Positions 55,917 through 64,000 of a stretch of 64,000 nt of DNA are shown here, one piece after another (the first letter of the stretch is position 1; the number at the start of each line of letters is the position of its first letter). The notes under the pieces are model-generated. The model was not told the DNA's origin. It searched no databases and saw nothing but the letters and a program-made list of their open reading frames with translations. Made by a program: the position numbers and the translations under genes. The stretch spans positions 1-64,000 of the forward strand of contig CAZSQG010000002.1 of assembly GCA_964608615.1 (NCBI GenBank). The letters are read 5' to 3'. Source of the stretch: CALEUX01 sp964608615. Its GTDB lineage: Bacteria; Bacteroidota; Bacteroidia; Bacteroidales; Marinilabiliaceae.

Positions 55917-56603
55917 CTACTGCTTAACATCATCGGAATTAAATCCAAACCCCAGTCGTTTTCCAGTGCGCATACGCGATTTCATTATTTCATCATTCAT
56001 TTGAGCTAAGGAAACAATTTTCATGTTATCGTATGGCGGAACAAGCAAATCGAATTCCAGAGAATAAAGCATAGCTGTTTCGATAATACGCAACCAGGCT
56101 TCCCTACTGATAATAGACGACCCAAAGCCACTCACGCCCATGGAACGCTGCCGTTTACCCTCAACAAAAAAATGGCCTTCACCATTAATAAAAACACGTG
56201 CCACCAAATAGCCCAAATCATCCTGACGGTTATAAAGGAATGAGTCGGACAGAAAGTTATATATATTTATTACACCGCAATAAGCCCGGGCCACATTTTC
56301 CTTAATATAAGCCAACTCCCAGGCTTTATGTTCGCGATCGAACTGAAAAGCATTGGTATGCATATTAAAGGCCAAAACATCCCCGGCTACCTTTAGTTTA
56401 GCCACAAACTGACCCATATCAGCATATTCCAGATTCAAACGCTCATCGCTACCAACAAGTGAAGGATTAAATATTTCAGGCATCTGAGACAAAACATCTT
56501 TTAATTCGTCAAATGCAAATTTAGTAACATCAAAAACCTTTTGCTTAAGTAATGCTCTGGTTTTTAATTGCTGAAGTATCAAATCCTGAGGAGAATTTTT
56601 CAT
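55917..56603 (-). CDS. Uncharacterised cytosolic protein
   Basis: 228 residues; I do not recognise a family. No signal peptide or membrane helix. The N-terminal 60 residues are predicted helical (LQQLKTRALLKQKVFDVTKF), and the middle alternates strands and helices (NMHTNAFQFDREHKAWELAY, FINGEGHFFVEGKRQRSMG). The tail is basic (MKSRMRTGKRLGFGFN). The long intact frame, normal codon use and lack of overlap support a real gene. It sits between pepT and proS, all minus strand, but gaps of 140-150 bases give no clear operon. No function assigned. Confidence 0.7.
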   Translation of the reverse strand: MKNSPQDLILQQLKTRALLKQKVFDVTKFAFDELKDVLSQMPEIFNPSLVGSDERLNLEYADMGQFVAKLKVAGDVLAFNMHTNAFQFDREHKAWELAYIKENVARAYCGVINIYNFLSDSFLYNRQDDLGYLVARVFINGEGHFFVEGKRQRSMGVSGFGSSIISREAWLRIIETAMLYSLEFDLLVPPYDNMKIVSLAQMNDEIMKSRMRTGKRLGFGFNSDDVKQ

Positions 56604-56664
56604 AAAAGCTTGTTTTCTAACAATACGAAAATAACCAAATTTTTAAAAACATTGCTGAATGTAA

Positions 56665-56699
56665 AAAACAAAACCTTCCGGAAACAAATCCGAAAGGCT
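56665..56699 (-). terminator. Terminator after proS
   Basis: CCTTCCGGA (56674-56682) pairs with TCCGAAAGG (56689-56697) over nine positions with one G-U. On the minus strand TTTTG and then a six-T run follow. It lies about 48 bases past the proS stop. Confidence 0.75.
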
Positions 56700-56744
56700 T
56701 ATTTTAATATCTATTATATTGATTGACTTAAAGCTACGAGTCAC

Positions 56745-58220
56745 CTAATAAGCTCTGGCAAATAACACTCTACGCGATGAAGGTTTACCACTTACCATAC
56801 ATTTCCCCATTTCCTCAGGAGCATCCAATGGAATACAGCGAATAGTTGCCTTTGTTTCCTCTTTTATCCTTGCCTCAGTTTCATCAGTACCGTCCCAATG
56901 GCAAAGAAAAAAACCACCCTTGCTATCCAAAAGACGTTTAAACTCCTCATAATCATCTACCTTAGTAGTATTATCCTCCCTAAAATTAAGAGCTTTTGCA
57001 AATATATTCTGTTGAATATCATCCAGCAATTTTGCAATTTGTGACTCAATTCCTTCAATCGGGAGCACTGATTTCTCCAATGTATCGCGACGCGCCACTT
57101 CAACAGTTCCGTTTTGTAAATCACGAGGTCCCATAGCTAAACGAACAGGAACACCTTTTAATTCATATTCAGCAAACTTCCAGCCCGGCTTACGATTATC
57201 ATCATCATCAAACTTAACCGATATCCCTAAGGCCTTAAGATTAACAACCAAGTTTTTAACCACTGCTGAAATCTGTTCCAGCTCTTCTATCTTTTTATAG
57301 ATAGGAACAATTACAACCTGAATTGGAGCCAGCATAGGTGGCAAAACTAAACCGTTATCATCAGAATGCGACATAATGAGGGCTCCCATTAACCGGGTTG
57401 ACACACCCCATGATGTAGCCCAAACATATTCAATTTTCCCTTCCCGGTTTGTAAATGTCACATCAAAAGCTTTAGCAAAATTCTGTCCCAGAAAGTGAGA
57501 AGTTCCTGATTGCAGTGCCTTCCCATCCTGCATTAAAGCTTCAATGGTCATGGTCTCTAAAGCACCTGCAAAACGTTCATTCGCAGTTTTATAACCCCTG
57601 ACAACAGGCATAGCCATATATTTTTCAGCAAACTCAGCATAAACACCTAACATGGTTTCGGTTTCCTTAATTGCCTCCTGTTGAGTGGCATGAGCTGTGT
57701 GCCCTTCTTGCCAAAGGAATTCAGCTGTTCTTAAAAACAAACGAGTACGCATTTCCCATCGAACTACATTGGCCCATTGATTAATTAACAGAGGCAAATC
57801 GCGGTACGATTGAATCCAGTTTTTATAAGTACTCCAGATTATTGTTTCCGATGTTGGACGTACAATATATTCCTCTTCCAACTTTGCATCCGGATCAACA
57901 ATTACTCCTTTCCCATCAGGACTGTTTTTAAGCCTGTAATGCGTTACCACTGCACATTCCTTGGCAAAACCATCCACATGAGCAGCTTCTTTGCTAAAAA
58001 ACGACTTGGGTATAAAAAGTGGGAAATAGGCATTTACGTGTCCTGTTTCTTTAAACATATCGTCTAAAATACGTTGTATTTTTTCCCATATGGCATAACC
58101 ATATGGCTTTATTACCATACAACCCCGAACGGCTGAGTTCTCTGCCAAATCAGCCTTCAACACAAGATCGTTGTACCATTGGGCATAATTCTCTGCCCTA
58201 CTTGTTAATTCTTTTGCCAT
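56745..58220 (-). CDS. proS: Prolyl-tRNA synthetase (archaeal/eukaryal-like, ProS type 3)
   Basis: 491 residues without the INS editing domain of the bacterial type. Class II motifs: motif 1 region RGCMVIKPYGYAIWEKIQ near 33, motif 2 in RWEMRTRLFLRTAEFLWQEG near 150, and motif 3 in the later GVSTRLMGALIM near 273. KELTSRAENYAQWYNDLVLK at the N-terminus and the C-terminal domain with CMVSGKPSSRRVLFARAY are characteristic of the type 3 enzyme. It charges tRNA-Pro. A minus-strand TATTTTTG at 58257-58264 fits the -7 consensus 37 bases upstream of the start, though no -33 box is apparent. Confidence 0.95.
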   Translation of the reverse strand: MAKELTSRAENYAQWYNDLVLKADLAENSAVRGCMVIKPYGYAIWEKIQRILDDMFKETGHVNAYFPLFIPKSFFSKEAAHVDGFAKECAVVTHYRLKNSPDGKGVIVDPDAKLEEEYIVRPTSETIIWSTYKNWIQSYRDLPLLINQWANVVRWEMRTRLFLRTAEFLWQEGHTAHATQQEAIKETETMLGVYAEFAEKYMAMPVVRGYKTANERFAGALETMTIEALMQDGKALQSGTSHFLGQNFAKAFDVTFTNREGKIEYVWATSWGVSTRLMGALIMSHSDDNGLVLPPMLAPIQVVIVPIYKKIEELEQISAVVKNLVVNLKALGISVKFDDDDNRKPGWKFAEYELKGVPVRLAMGPRDLQNGTVEVARRDTLEKSVLPIEGIESQIAKLLDDIQQNIFAKALNFREDNTTKVDDYEEFKRLLDSKGGFFLCHWDGTDETEARIKEETKATIRCIPLDAPEEMGKCMVSGKPSSRRVLFARAY

Positions 58221-58434
58221 AACTTAAATATGCTTTTACCATTACCTCACAGTGCACAAAAATAAAAAAAATACCGTTACTCTTTACATCCTTAATGCTG
58301 ACATTTACACTATTTTGTATATTTACAATTAATATTCTTTTACACTTTTTTTATTTATTTAAATTTTCGGGTTATTTAACCCATGATTTATTGATTTTTG
58401 GTATAAATTTTGCTCATGTTTTACTAAATTAATC

Positions 58435-58440
58435 AGGAGG
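58435..58440 (+). promoter_or_regulatory. Canonical Shine-Dalgarno sequence (AGGAGG)
   Basis: AGGAGG lies 7 bases before the ATG at 58448 and decides that start over the in-phase-shifted ATG at 58441. Such a sequence is unusual in this phylum, whose ribosomes rarely use it. Confidence 0.6.
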
Positions 58441-58447
58441 ATGAACG

Positions 58448-60049
58448 ATGAGAGCAATTAACCTGACAATCGGATTGGTACTAGTAATATTGGTAAGCGC
58501 CTGTAGTTCAAGTCGCCTTGCCGGTCCCGGCATTTATTACGACGATATTTACTATGTACAAGGGGTAACCCGTGAAAACATGAATCAGGCTTTTTCACCG
58601 GTACCTGCAATAAGCAAAGATATTGAAAAAGCTGAAAACAATGATTTTGCTCAACAGCAAAGAGAATATCAAAATGCACTGAAGAGTGGAGAAAAGGATA
58701 ACCGCGATTTTACCGCTATTCAGGAAGAGTATGCATCTCTTTTGGGTAACGAAAACACCCAGGAGCTTGATACTATGATTTATTATGACGATGAAACCGG
58801 TTATTGGGTGGATGGTTTTGATGGATCATCCATGGATCGTGATTACGCCGAACGTATGATGCGTTTCCATGGTACGTTTATCCGTATTCCATACTATTCC
58901 CCCCTATACAGCGAAGTAGTTTATTTTAATAATTACGACTGGAACGTTTATGTGGATGGTAACTATGCTTATGCCTTTCCAACATGGACCAACAGATGGT
59001 ATAACTCATTCCATTATAATTCATGGGGATACCCGGGATGGTCAATGGGCATGTCGTGGGGGTATCCTTATAATAGTTACTGGGGAATGGGATATAATTA
59101 TTATGATCCATTCTTTTATTCGTCGTATTACCCATATTGGCACAGACCTTACTATAATAATCCCTACTATTACGGAGGAGGGGGATATTATAGCGGAATC
59201 AGTTCAAAACCGTCAAATCGTACCGTCTATTCAGGTATGAGAACCGGATCGAGTTCTAATACCCGACCAATAGCAAATACAACAACAAATTCAAGGGAAA
59301 TTCTGAAATCATCATCGGGTGAAAGATTAGATGTAACAAATAGTGGTACCCGTATTACACGCGATCAGCAAGGAAATACCACCTACCAAAGTAAAAACGG
59401 AACAGTATATACACGTTCATCACGAGGTGGTAGCACACAGGAAGTTCTTAAATCGGGCAGTACCGATGCAACTCAATCCAGTACTCCTACTAATACCAGG
59501 ACTGTTCAAAGAAGTAACACCCGTAGAAGTTATACTCCAAGTTATTCAAAGCCTGAAGGTAACTCACGTCCAACTTATAACCGCGCATCCTATACCAGGG
59601 TGAGCAGTGGATCAAGACCTACGCAAACAACAGGAACGGTTCAAAGCACCAATACCGGTACCAGACAAGTACAAAGTACCCCAACAACTCCAAGGAGTAG
59701 TAACGTAACTTCTCCAAGGAGCAGTACCGTAACATCTCCAAGGAGCAGTACTGTAACATCTCCGCGCGGCAGTTCATCAAGTTCAACTGTAAGGCCTTCT
59801 GCTACCAGATCACGCTCAACTACTACCTATCAACAAGGAAGCAGTAGCTCAAGACCCAGCAGATCGTCATCAGGTTCTTATTCAACGCCATCAAGAAGTA
59901 GTAGTGGCTCTTCTACCAGATCGTCAGGTTCAAGCTCATCAGGAAGCAGATCCGTTTCATCTGGAAGTTCATCTTCGGGCAGCAGCTCAAGCTCAAGCTC
60001 AAGCTCAAGTAGTTCAGGAGGTACCACAATTCGTCAAAGCAGAAGATAA
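58448..60049 (+). CDS. Ser/Thr/Tyr-rich low-complexity lipoprotein
   Basis: 533 residues with a lipobox (ILVSACSSSRL; Cys about 19), so membrane-anchored. Residues 25-130 are acidic and could be folded. Residues about 140-260 are packed with Tyr, Trp, Asn and Gly (YWHRPYYNNPYYYGGGGYYS), like a surface or adhesive segment. From about 265 the chain is Ser/Thr/Arg-rich and probably disordered, with an eight-residue repeat (SPRSSTVT, three near-identical copies at 59687-59758) and a poly-Ser/Gly tail. The simple-sequence DNA in the tail (AGCTCA repeats near 59990) could vary in length. No enzymatic domain is seen. It may be an envelope structural or exopolymer-associated protein. Confidence 0.75.
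   Translation: MRAINLTIGLVLVILVSACSSSRLAGPGIYYDDIYYVQGVTRENMNQAFSPVPAISKDIEKAENNDFAQQQREYQNALKSGEKDNRDFTAIQEEYASLLGNENTQELDTMIYYDDETGYWVDGFDGSSMDRDYAERMMRFHGTFIRIPYYSPLYSEVVYFNNYDWNVYVDGNYAYAFPTWTNRWYNSFHYNSWGYPGWSMGMSWGYPYNSYWGMGYNYYDPFFYSSYYPYWHRPYYNNPYYYGGGGYYSGISSKPSNRTVYSGMRTGSSSNTRPIANTTTNSREILKSSSGERLDVTNSGTRITRDQQGNTTYQSKNGTVYTRSSRGGSTQEVLKSGSTDATQSSTPTNTRTVQRSNTRRSYTPSYSKPEGNSRPTYNRASYTRVSSGSRPTQTTGTVQSTNTGTRQVQSTPTTPRSSNVTSPRSSTVTSPRSSTVTSPRGSSSSSTVRPSATRSRSTTTYQQGSSSSRPSRSSSGSYSTPSRSSSGSSTRSSGSSSSGSRSVSSGSSSSGSSSSSSSSSSSSGGTTIRQSRR
59687..59758 (+). repeat. Three 24-bp tandem repeats in the Ser-rich lipoprotein gene
   Basis: Units at 59687, 59711 and 59735 encode TPRSSNVT, SPRSSTVT and SPRSSTVT, followed by a partial fourth (SPRGSS). 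Units two and three differ by one silent base, indicating recent duplication. Confidence 0.85.
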
Positions 60050-60068
60050 TCGTTAATAATAAATAAGC

Positions 60069-60101
60069 AACCCCCATGAACAATAACTGATCATGGGGGT
60101 T
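60069..60101 (+). terminator. Hairpin after the Ser-rich lipoprotein gene
   Basis: AACCCCCATGA (60069-60079) and TCATGGGGGTT (60091-60101) form a perfect 11-bp stem with an 11-base loop, 20 bases past the stop codon. No T-run follows, so termination would be inefficient. Confidence 0.6.
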
Positions 60102-60222
60102 ACTAAAAACGAAAAATCAACGCTTACAGGCAGATAATCAGGTAATTTCAAGTACACTCTGTACTATAATGAAAAATCGTACTTGCATAATCTGCTATGG
60201 CCTAACCAAAAACCACACTGAT

Positions 60223-61797
60223 ATGAAACGTATATTAATAAGCCTTTTAATTGGTGCAACCACAATAGTTGCTCAGGCACAAAATGAAACAGATGCATTG
60301 TTGTTTTCATTTAACCGCCCAACCGGAACTGCCCGAAGCATTTCACTGGGTGGAGCAATGGGTGCTCTGGGTGCCGATTACAGCAGTATTGGCATAAACC
60401 CTGCCGGTTTAGCTGTTTACCGTAGCAGTGAATTTAGCTTTACCCCTTCGATTACATACACTCAATCAAAATCCAACTATTATGGGAATAAATCGGATGA
60501 TGATAAGTTCTCTGTTCCTTTTCAACAGATAAGTTTTGTTGGTACCTATAAACCCATTCGCGAAACTTCGTCAGGGCTTATTAGCACCCATTTTTCTATT
60601 GGATATAATCGTACAAACAGTTTTGCACGTAATACTTATATTCAGGGAAGAGACGTTCAATCGTCACTTTTGGATGAATTTGTATATTATGCAAATGGAA
60701 ATATACATGAACTGCTCAACAATTTTAACACCGGCATTGCCTATGATGTTGAATTATTGGATACCATACCAGGCATTCCGGACATCTACTTCCATGGATT
60801 TGAATATCTCAATCAAACTGGCGACAACAGTTATTCGATTGAATGGGGTCCTCGTTATGGTATTAACCAGGGAAAGGCTATCTCTGAAAAAGGCAACTCC
60901 GGTGAATATAGTGTTGCAGGTGGCGCAAATTTCAGCAATAAATTTTTTGTGGGAGGTTCATTAGGTATCACCACTCTTTATTACAATATGAAGTCGGAAC
61001 ATTATGAAGAAGCTGCTGATGGTGCATATGTAGACGCTTATTCTTCTTCACGTGATGCAATGGATTACAAATCGCTTGACAATTTTTCCTTTAGCAATAA
61101 TTTCACCTCAAGCGGTGTTGGTGTAAATTTAAAGGTTGGAGTTATTTATAAACCTATAAACTCTATCCGTATTGGGGCTGCTGTGCATACTCCAAATTTC
61201 TATTCCATCGATCAGGAATATGAAACCGATGTAAAAGCCACATACATGAATGGCACTTCAATTTCGCCTAAAAGCGTACCTTTTGGCGAGTCTTCATATA
61301 GTTTTCGCACTCCATGGAAAACAATTGCGAGTCTGGCATATGTAATTGGTGATAAAGGTCTTATCAGTATCGATTATGAACGCACCGATTACAGTAAAAT
61401 GAAATATAAAAGCAAAGATGGTAGCTTAGGAGAAATAAATAATATGAATGCTCTTAATGATATAATTTCTGACACCTACCGGGTTACAAATAATCTTCGT
61501 TTTGGTGCCGAATACAGGTTTTCTGAAGCACTATCGTTCAGAGGAGGCTATGCTACATTTCAAAATCCTTATAAAAAAGGATTCCTGAATTCCAAGGGGA
61601 CTTATCAAACTTTTTCGGGTGGTCTGGGATACCGGATGAGCAATATGTATATCGATTTTGCCTATTTATTACGCAAGGAAGAAGATGGAATACATTCACT
61701 TTATTACTCACCTGATATAGCAAATGAAATTCAGGAGCCCGCATATATTAGCACCAACACCCACCAATTTGCCGTAACGTTGGGCTGGAGATTCTAG
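60223..61797 (+). CDS. OmpP1/FadL family outer-membrane transporter
   Basis: 524 residues from the ATG at 60223; the frame is open to 60169, but MKRILISLLIGATTIVAQAQ is a clear signal peptide at the chosen start. The mature N-terminus (NETDALLFSFNRPTGTARSI, SLGGAMGALGADYSSIGINP, AGLAVYRSSEFSFTP) is the FadL/OmpP1-type plug region with its conserved NPAG. The rest alternates barrel strands and ends in HQFAVTLGWRF, with a terminal aromatic residue as usual for outer-membrane barrels. Family members transport hydrophobic compounds such as fatty acids; the Bacteroidota branch has little functional data. Neighbour of the Ser-rich lipoprotein but separated by a hairpin. Confidence 0.85.
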   Translation: MKRILISLLIGATTIVAQAQNETDALLFSFNRPTGTARSISLGGAMGALGADYSSIGINPAGLAVYRSSEFSFTPSITYTQSKSNYYGNKSDDDKFSVPFQQISFVGTYKPIRETSSGLISTHFSIGYNRTNSFARNTYIQGRDVQSSLLDEFVYYANGNIHELLNNFNTGIAYDVELLDTIPGIPDIYFHGFEYLNQTGDNSYSIEWGPRYGINQGKAISEKGNSGEYSVAGGANFSNKFFVGGSLGITTLYYNMKSEHYEEAADGAYVDAYSSSRDAMDYKSLDNFSFSNNFTSSGVGVNLKVGVIYKPINSIRIGAAVHTPNFYSIDQEYETDVKATYMNGTSISPKSVPFGESSYSFRTPWKTIASLAYVIGDKGLISIDYERTDYSKMKYKSKDGSLGEINNMNALNDIISDTYRVTNNLRFGAEYRFSEALSFRGGYATFQNPYKKGFLNSKGTYQTFSGGLGYRMSNMYIDFAYLLRKEEDGIHSLYYSPDIANEIQEPAYISTNTHQFAVTLGWRF

Positions 61798-61814
61798 AAA
61801 AATTAAAGAAACAT

Positions 61815-61862
61815 AAAAAAACTCATCGGTTGACTTCAAGTCTTCCAATGAGTTTTTTGTTT
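61815..61862. terminator. Strong terminator after the OmpP1/FadL gene
   Basis: AAAAAACTCAT (61816-61826) pairs with ATGAGTTTTTT (61848-61858), and an inner GACTT/AAGTC pairing extends it. It ends in a T-run on the plus strand and has an A-run at the other side, so it could act in both directions. Confidence 0.82.
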
Positions 61863-61925
61863 TCCATATTTGAGAGGTCTCTAATTGCTCTTTAAAAAAC
61901 TTAACCTCAACACTTATTTAAATTG

Positions 61926-61933
61926 TATCTTTG
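61926..61933 (+). promoter_or_regulatory. Candidate -7 box (TATCTTTG) of the lipid kinase gene
   Basis: TATCTTTG matches TAnnTTTG and ends 23 bases before the start codon at 61957. No TTG is found at the ideal spacing. Confidence 0.45.
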
Positions 61934-61956
61934 CACTATAAATGATTGAATAGGAA

Positions 61957-62901
61957 ATGAGTAAAAAAGCTCTCTTTATAATTAACCCCATTTCAGGTAT
62001 TGGCCGGCAGAAATCGGTTGAGGAGATTATCCGTGCAGAGATGGATCATAAAAAATGGGATGTTGAGATTGTATTCACCACGCATAAAGAACACGGTTTT
62101 GAGCTCAGCTCACAGGCCGCGGGTCACCTTGATATGGTTGTTGCAGTTGGTGGAGATGGAACAGTTAATGAAATTGGACGAGGACTAATAGGTTCTTCTA
62201 CAGCGCTGGGCATTATTCCTACCGGTTCGGGTAACGGACTTGCCAGACACCTTGAAATACCATTTAAAATAAACCGTGCTATTCAGGCTCTCAATGAAGC
62301 CATATTTAGATCCATTGATGTAATCAAAGTAAATGAATTTTACTCCTTTAATGTGGCAGGAATAGGTTTTGATGCATACATCAGTCATCGTTTTGCTAAC
62401 CGAAAAAGACGAGGCCCTCTTGCTTACATGCAACTGATAACCAAAGAATTTACAACCTACAAATCGTTGTTATATAAAGTAACTATTGATGGGCAGTCGC
62501 AGGATTGGGATGCTTTTTTAATTAGCTTTGCCAATTCAACTCAATATGGTAACAATGTACACATTGCCCCTCAGGCTAGTATTGACGATGGATTAATTGA
62601 CGTATGCTTTATCCGTGACTTCCCAAAAGTAACAGCTCCGGCACTATTAATAAGTCTTTTAGATCAAAGCATTGATAAAAACAAATACGATGTAATTGTT
62701 AAGGCCCGAAAAGTAAGCATACACCATCCCTCTAATATTTTGGGACACGTTGATGGAGAACCCGTAAAACTTGGCCAGGATGTTGAGGTTGAAATACTAC
62801 CGCTTTCGTTAAAAGTTATTGTTCCTCCAATCCATTTAAAGCAAACACAGAATTTCTTTTCGCCTTTGATGGAGATGTTTCCAAGAATAATAATTAATTA
62901 A
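61957..62901 (+). CDS. Diacylglycerol kinase catalytic-domain protein (YegS-like lipid kinase)
   Basis: 314 residues, the usual length for the YegS/DagK group. INPISGIGRQKSVE near residue 10 and VAVGGDGTVNEIGRGL near 62 (the GGDGTxNE nucleotide-binding motif) are diagnostic. GIIPTGSGNGLARHLEIP near 86 and the later SIDDGLIDVCFI near 208 (catalytic Asp region) and HVDGEP near 268 are all present. It phosphorylates a lipid such as diacylglycerol at the inner membrane; sphingosine or another long-chain base is also possible because Bacteroidota make sphingolipids, but the sequence does not decide this. Single plus-strand gene. Confidence 0.92.
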   Translation: MSKKALFIINPISGIGRQKSVEEIIRAEMDHKKWDVEIVFTTHKEHGFELSSQAAGHLDMVVAVGGDGTVNEIGRGLIGSSTALGIIPTGSGNGLARHLEIPFKINRAIQALNEAIFRSIDVIKVNEFYSFNVAGIGFDAYISHRFANRKRRGPLAYMQLITKEFTTYKSLLYKVTIDGQSQDWDAFLISFANSTQYGNNVHIAPQASIDDGLIDVCFIRDFPKVTAPALLISLLDQSIDKNKYDVIVKARKVSIHHPSNILGHVDGEPVKLGQDVEVEILPLSLKVIVPPIHLKQTQNFFSPLMEMFPRIIIN

Positions 62902-62916
62902 ACACTATTGTCAGGT

Positions 62917-62951
62917 AAAAGCCGGAAAATAACTAAACAATCATTCCGGCT
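62917..62951 (-). terminator. Minus-strand terminator overlapping the cysN 3' end
   Basis: AGCCGGAA (62920-62927) and TTCCGGCT (62944-62951) form an 8-bp stem whose 16-base loop contains the cysN stop codon (62933-62935). On the minus strand TTTT follows the stem. A short T-run makes it moderately convincing. Confidence 0.6.
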
Positions 62952-64000
62952 GCAACTGTTTCGTTGGTTCCCTCATCAATTAAAATAAGACTGCCTGTTG
63001 TGCGGTTTACACTGTATGAATCAAAAAACAGAGGTTTGGTGGTTCTGAGTGATACACGAACAATATCGTTCATTCCAACTTCCTGATTTCCGAATTCCTT
63101 TTCCAGATCACTAATATTCATTTTATACTGAACATCTTTTACCATACAACGAACTTCGGCTGTTGTATGCTTGAGTGCATATTTTCCTCCTATAACCAGT
63201 TTCTTATCATTAAACCAGCATAACATTACTTCCAGATTCTGATCAACACGTGGAGCTTGTCCGTTTCCAACTTTAACCAACATGTCACCCCTACTGATAT
63301 CAATATCGTCTTCAAGTGAAATAGTAACCGACAGAGGGGCACATGCCTGCTCATATGAATCTCCAAAAAGATCGATGCTCTTAACCTTTGAGGTAAAACC
63401 AGAAGGTAGTACCGAAAGGGTATCACCTACATTAATAACCCCACTTGCTACACGTCCTGCATATCCACGGTAGTCGGGCCATTCGCGCGATTGCGGACGA
63501 ACAACATACTGAACCGGAAAACGGAAATCATCGCGATTAATATCACTTCCAATATGTATATTTTCGAGAAGATACATTAATGTAGGACCCTGATACCAAT
63601 TCATCTTTGTGCTTCGGTCCACCACATTATCGCCATCAAGGGCACTAATAGGTACGTAACGCACATCCTTAACAGATAGTTTGGATGCAATGGCTTCAAA
63701 ATCATCCTTAATGGCATCAAACACCTCTTCCTGGTAGCTAACAAGATCCATTTTATTAACACATACAATGATGTGAGGAATGTGCAATAATGAAGCTATA
63801 TAAGCGTGGCGACGCGTTTGTTCAAGAACTCCCAATCGTGCATCCACCAGAATAATGGCCACGTTGGCAGTACTGGCACCGGTAACCATATTACGAGTAT
63901 ATTGAATATGCCCTGGCGTATCTGCAATAATGAATTTACGTTTGGGAGTTGCAAAATAACGATAGGCCACATCAATAGTTATACCCTGCTCACGCTCGGC
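62933..64000 (-). CDS. cysN: Sulfate adenylyltransferase subunit 1, 5'-truncated by the window
   Basis: 356 codons run from the right edge to the stop at 62933. The frame reads AEREQGITIDVAYRYFATPK at the window end, so the GTG at 63970 is internal, not a start; the N-terminal GTP-binding P-loop lies beyond the window. Visible GTPase motifs are DTPGHIQYTRNM (G3) and NKMDL (G4), followed by the beta-barrel domains (FPVQYVVRPQ, YRGYAGRVASGVINVGD). CysN is the EF-Tu-like GTPase that drives CysD to make adenosine 5'-phosphosulfate for assimilatory sulfate reduction. cysD and other genes are expected further right. It ends without a fused CysC kinase. Confidence 0.95.
   Translation of the reverse strand, partial: AEREQGITIDVAYRYFATPKRKFIIADTPGHIQYTRNMVTGASTANVAIILVDARLGVLEQTRRHAYIASLLHIPHIIVCVNKMDLVSYQEEVFDAIKDDFEAIASKLSVKDVRYVPISALDGDNVVDRSTKMNWYQGPTLMYLLENIHIGSDINRDDFRFPVQYVVRPQSREWPDYRGYAGRVASGVINVGDTLSVLPSGFTSKVKSIDLFGDSYEQACAPLSVTISLEDDIDISRGDMLVKVGNGQAPRVDQNLEVMLCWFNDKKLVIGGKYALKHTTAEVRCMVKDVQYKMNISDLEKEFGNQEVGMNDIVRVSLRTTKPLFFDSYSVNRTTGSLILIDEGTNETVAAGMIV

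Noticed and set aside
59687..59758. Tandem repeats considered as a CRISPR array
   Set aside because: Units are contiguous without spacers and encode an in-frame protein repeat.
63968..63970. GTG as the start of cysN
   Set aside because: The frame continues to the window edge with AEREQGITIDV, conserved in CysN, so the gene is truncated rather than starting here.

Overview
The window looks like chromosomal DNA from an anaerobic or facultative member of the Bacteroidota, probably the Marinilabiliales. This is inferred from type IX secretion (T9SS) cargo with PorP/SprF partners, a SusC/SusD polysaccharide-utilisation locus with a hybrid two-component regulator, AT-rich spacers, several TAnnTTTG-type -7 boxes, and almost no Shine-Dalgarno sequences. 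No rRNA, tRNA, CRISPR array, transposase or prophage was found. Both ends cut genes: an aspartokinase on the left and cysN on the right. A run of 27 N lies inside an ABC-F gene.

Layout. 1-543: N-terminus of an aspartokinase. 1342-9814: two successive modules, each a T9SS type B surface protein followed by a PorP/SprF-like outer-membrane protein. 9836-12832: a duplicated beta-helix protein with a T9SS type A tail, followed by a gene-poor stretch with an 80-bp tandem repeat. 13638-36497: a carbohydrate locus on the minus strand (GH43, unknown lipoprotein, SusD, SusC; then DUF2264/GH154, GH105 and GH2) closed by a plus-strand hybrid sensor/AraC regulator. A SWIM/SNF2 helicase gene interrupts it. 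The enzyme set suggests type II arabinogalactan or a related glucuronate-decorated galactan as substrate. 36576-44727: a two-gene 5'-nucleotidase, an Lrp/AsnC regulator, a YbdG-type mechanosensitive channel, an M64 peptidase coupled to an aldo-keto reductase, and an ABC-F protein. 44844-46190: an orphan PAS histidine kinase.

46485-50803 is the most striking part. A complete aromatic amino acid operon (prephenate dehydratase, aminotransferase, DAHP synthase-chorismate mutase fusion, prephenate dehydrogenase) is preceded by a well-formed promoter (TTG-N19-TATTTTTG), a 26-residue leader peptide in which 13 of 14 consecutive residues are Tyr, Phe or Trp, and a GC-rich terminator followed by nine T. 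An alternative pairing competes with this terminator. This is the architecture of ribosome-mediated transcription attenuation responding to Phe/Tyr supply.

50809-64000 is mostly housekeeping: pabB-tilS, a 2-Cys peroxiredoxin, peptidase T, an unknown conserved-looking protein, proS, a Ser-rich lipoprotein, a FadL/OmpP1 porin, a YegS/diacylglycerol-kinase-type lipid kinase and the partial cysN. All functional calls come from reading motifs; no database search was run.
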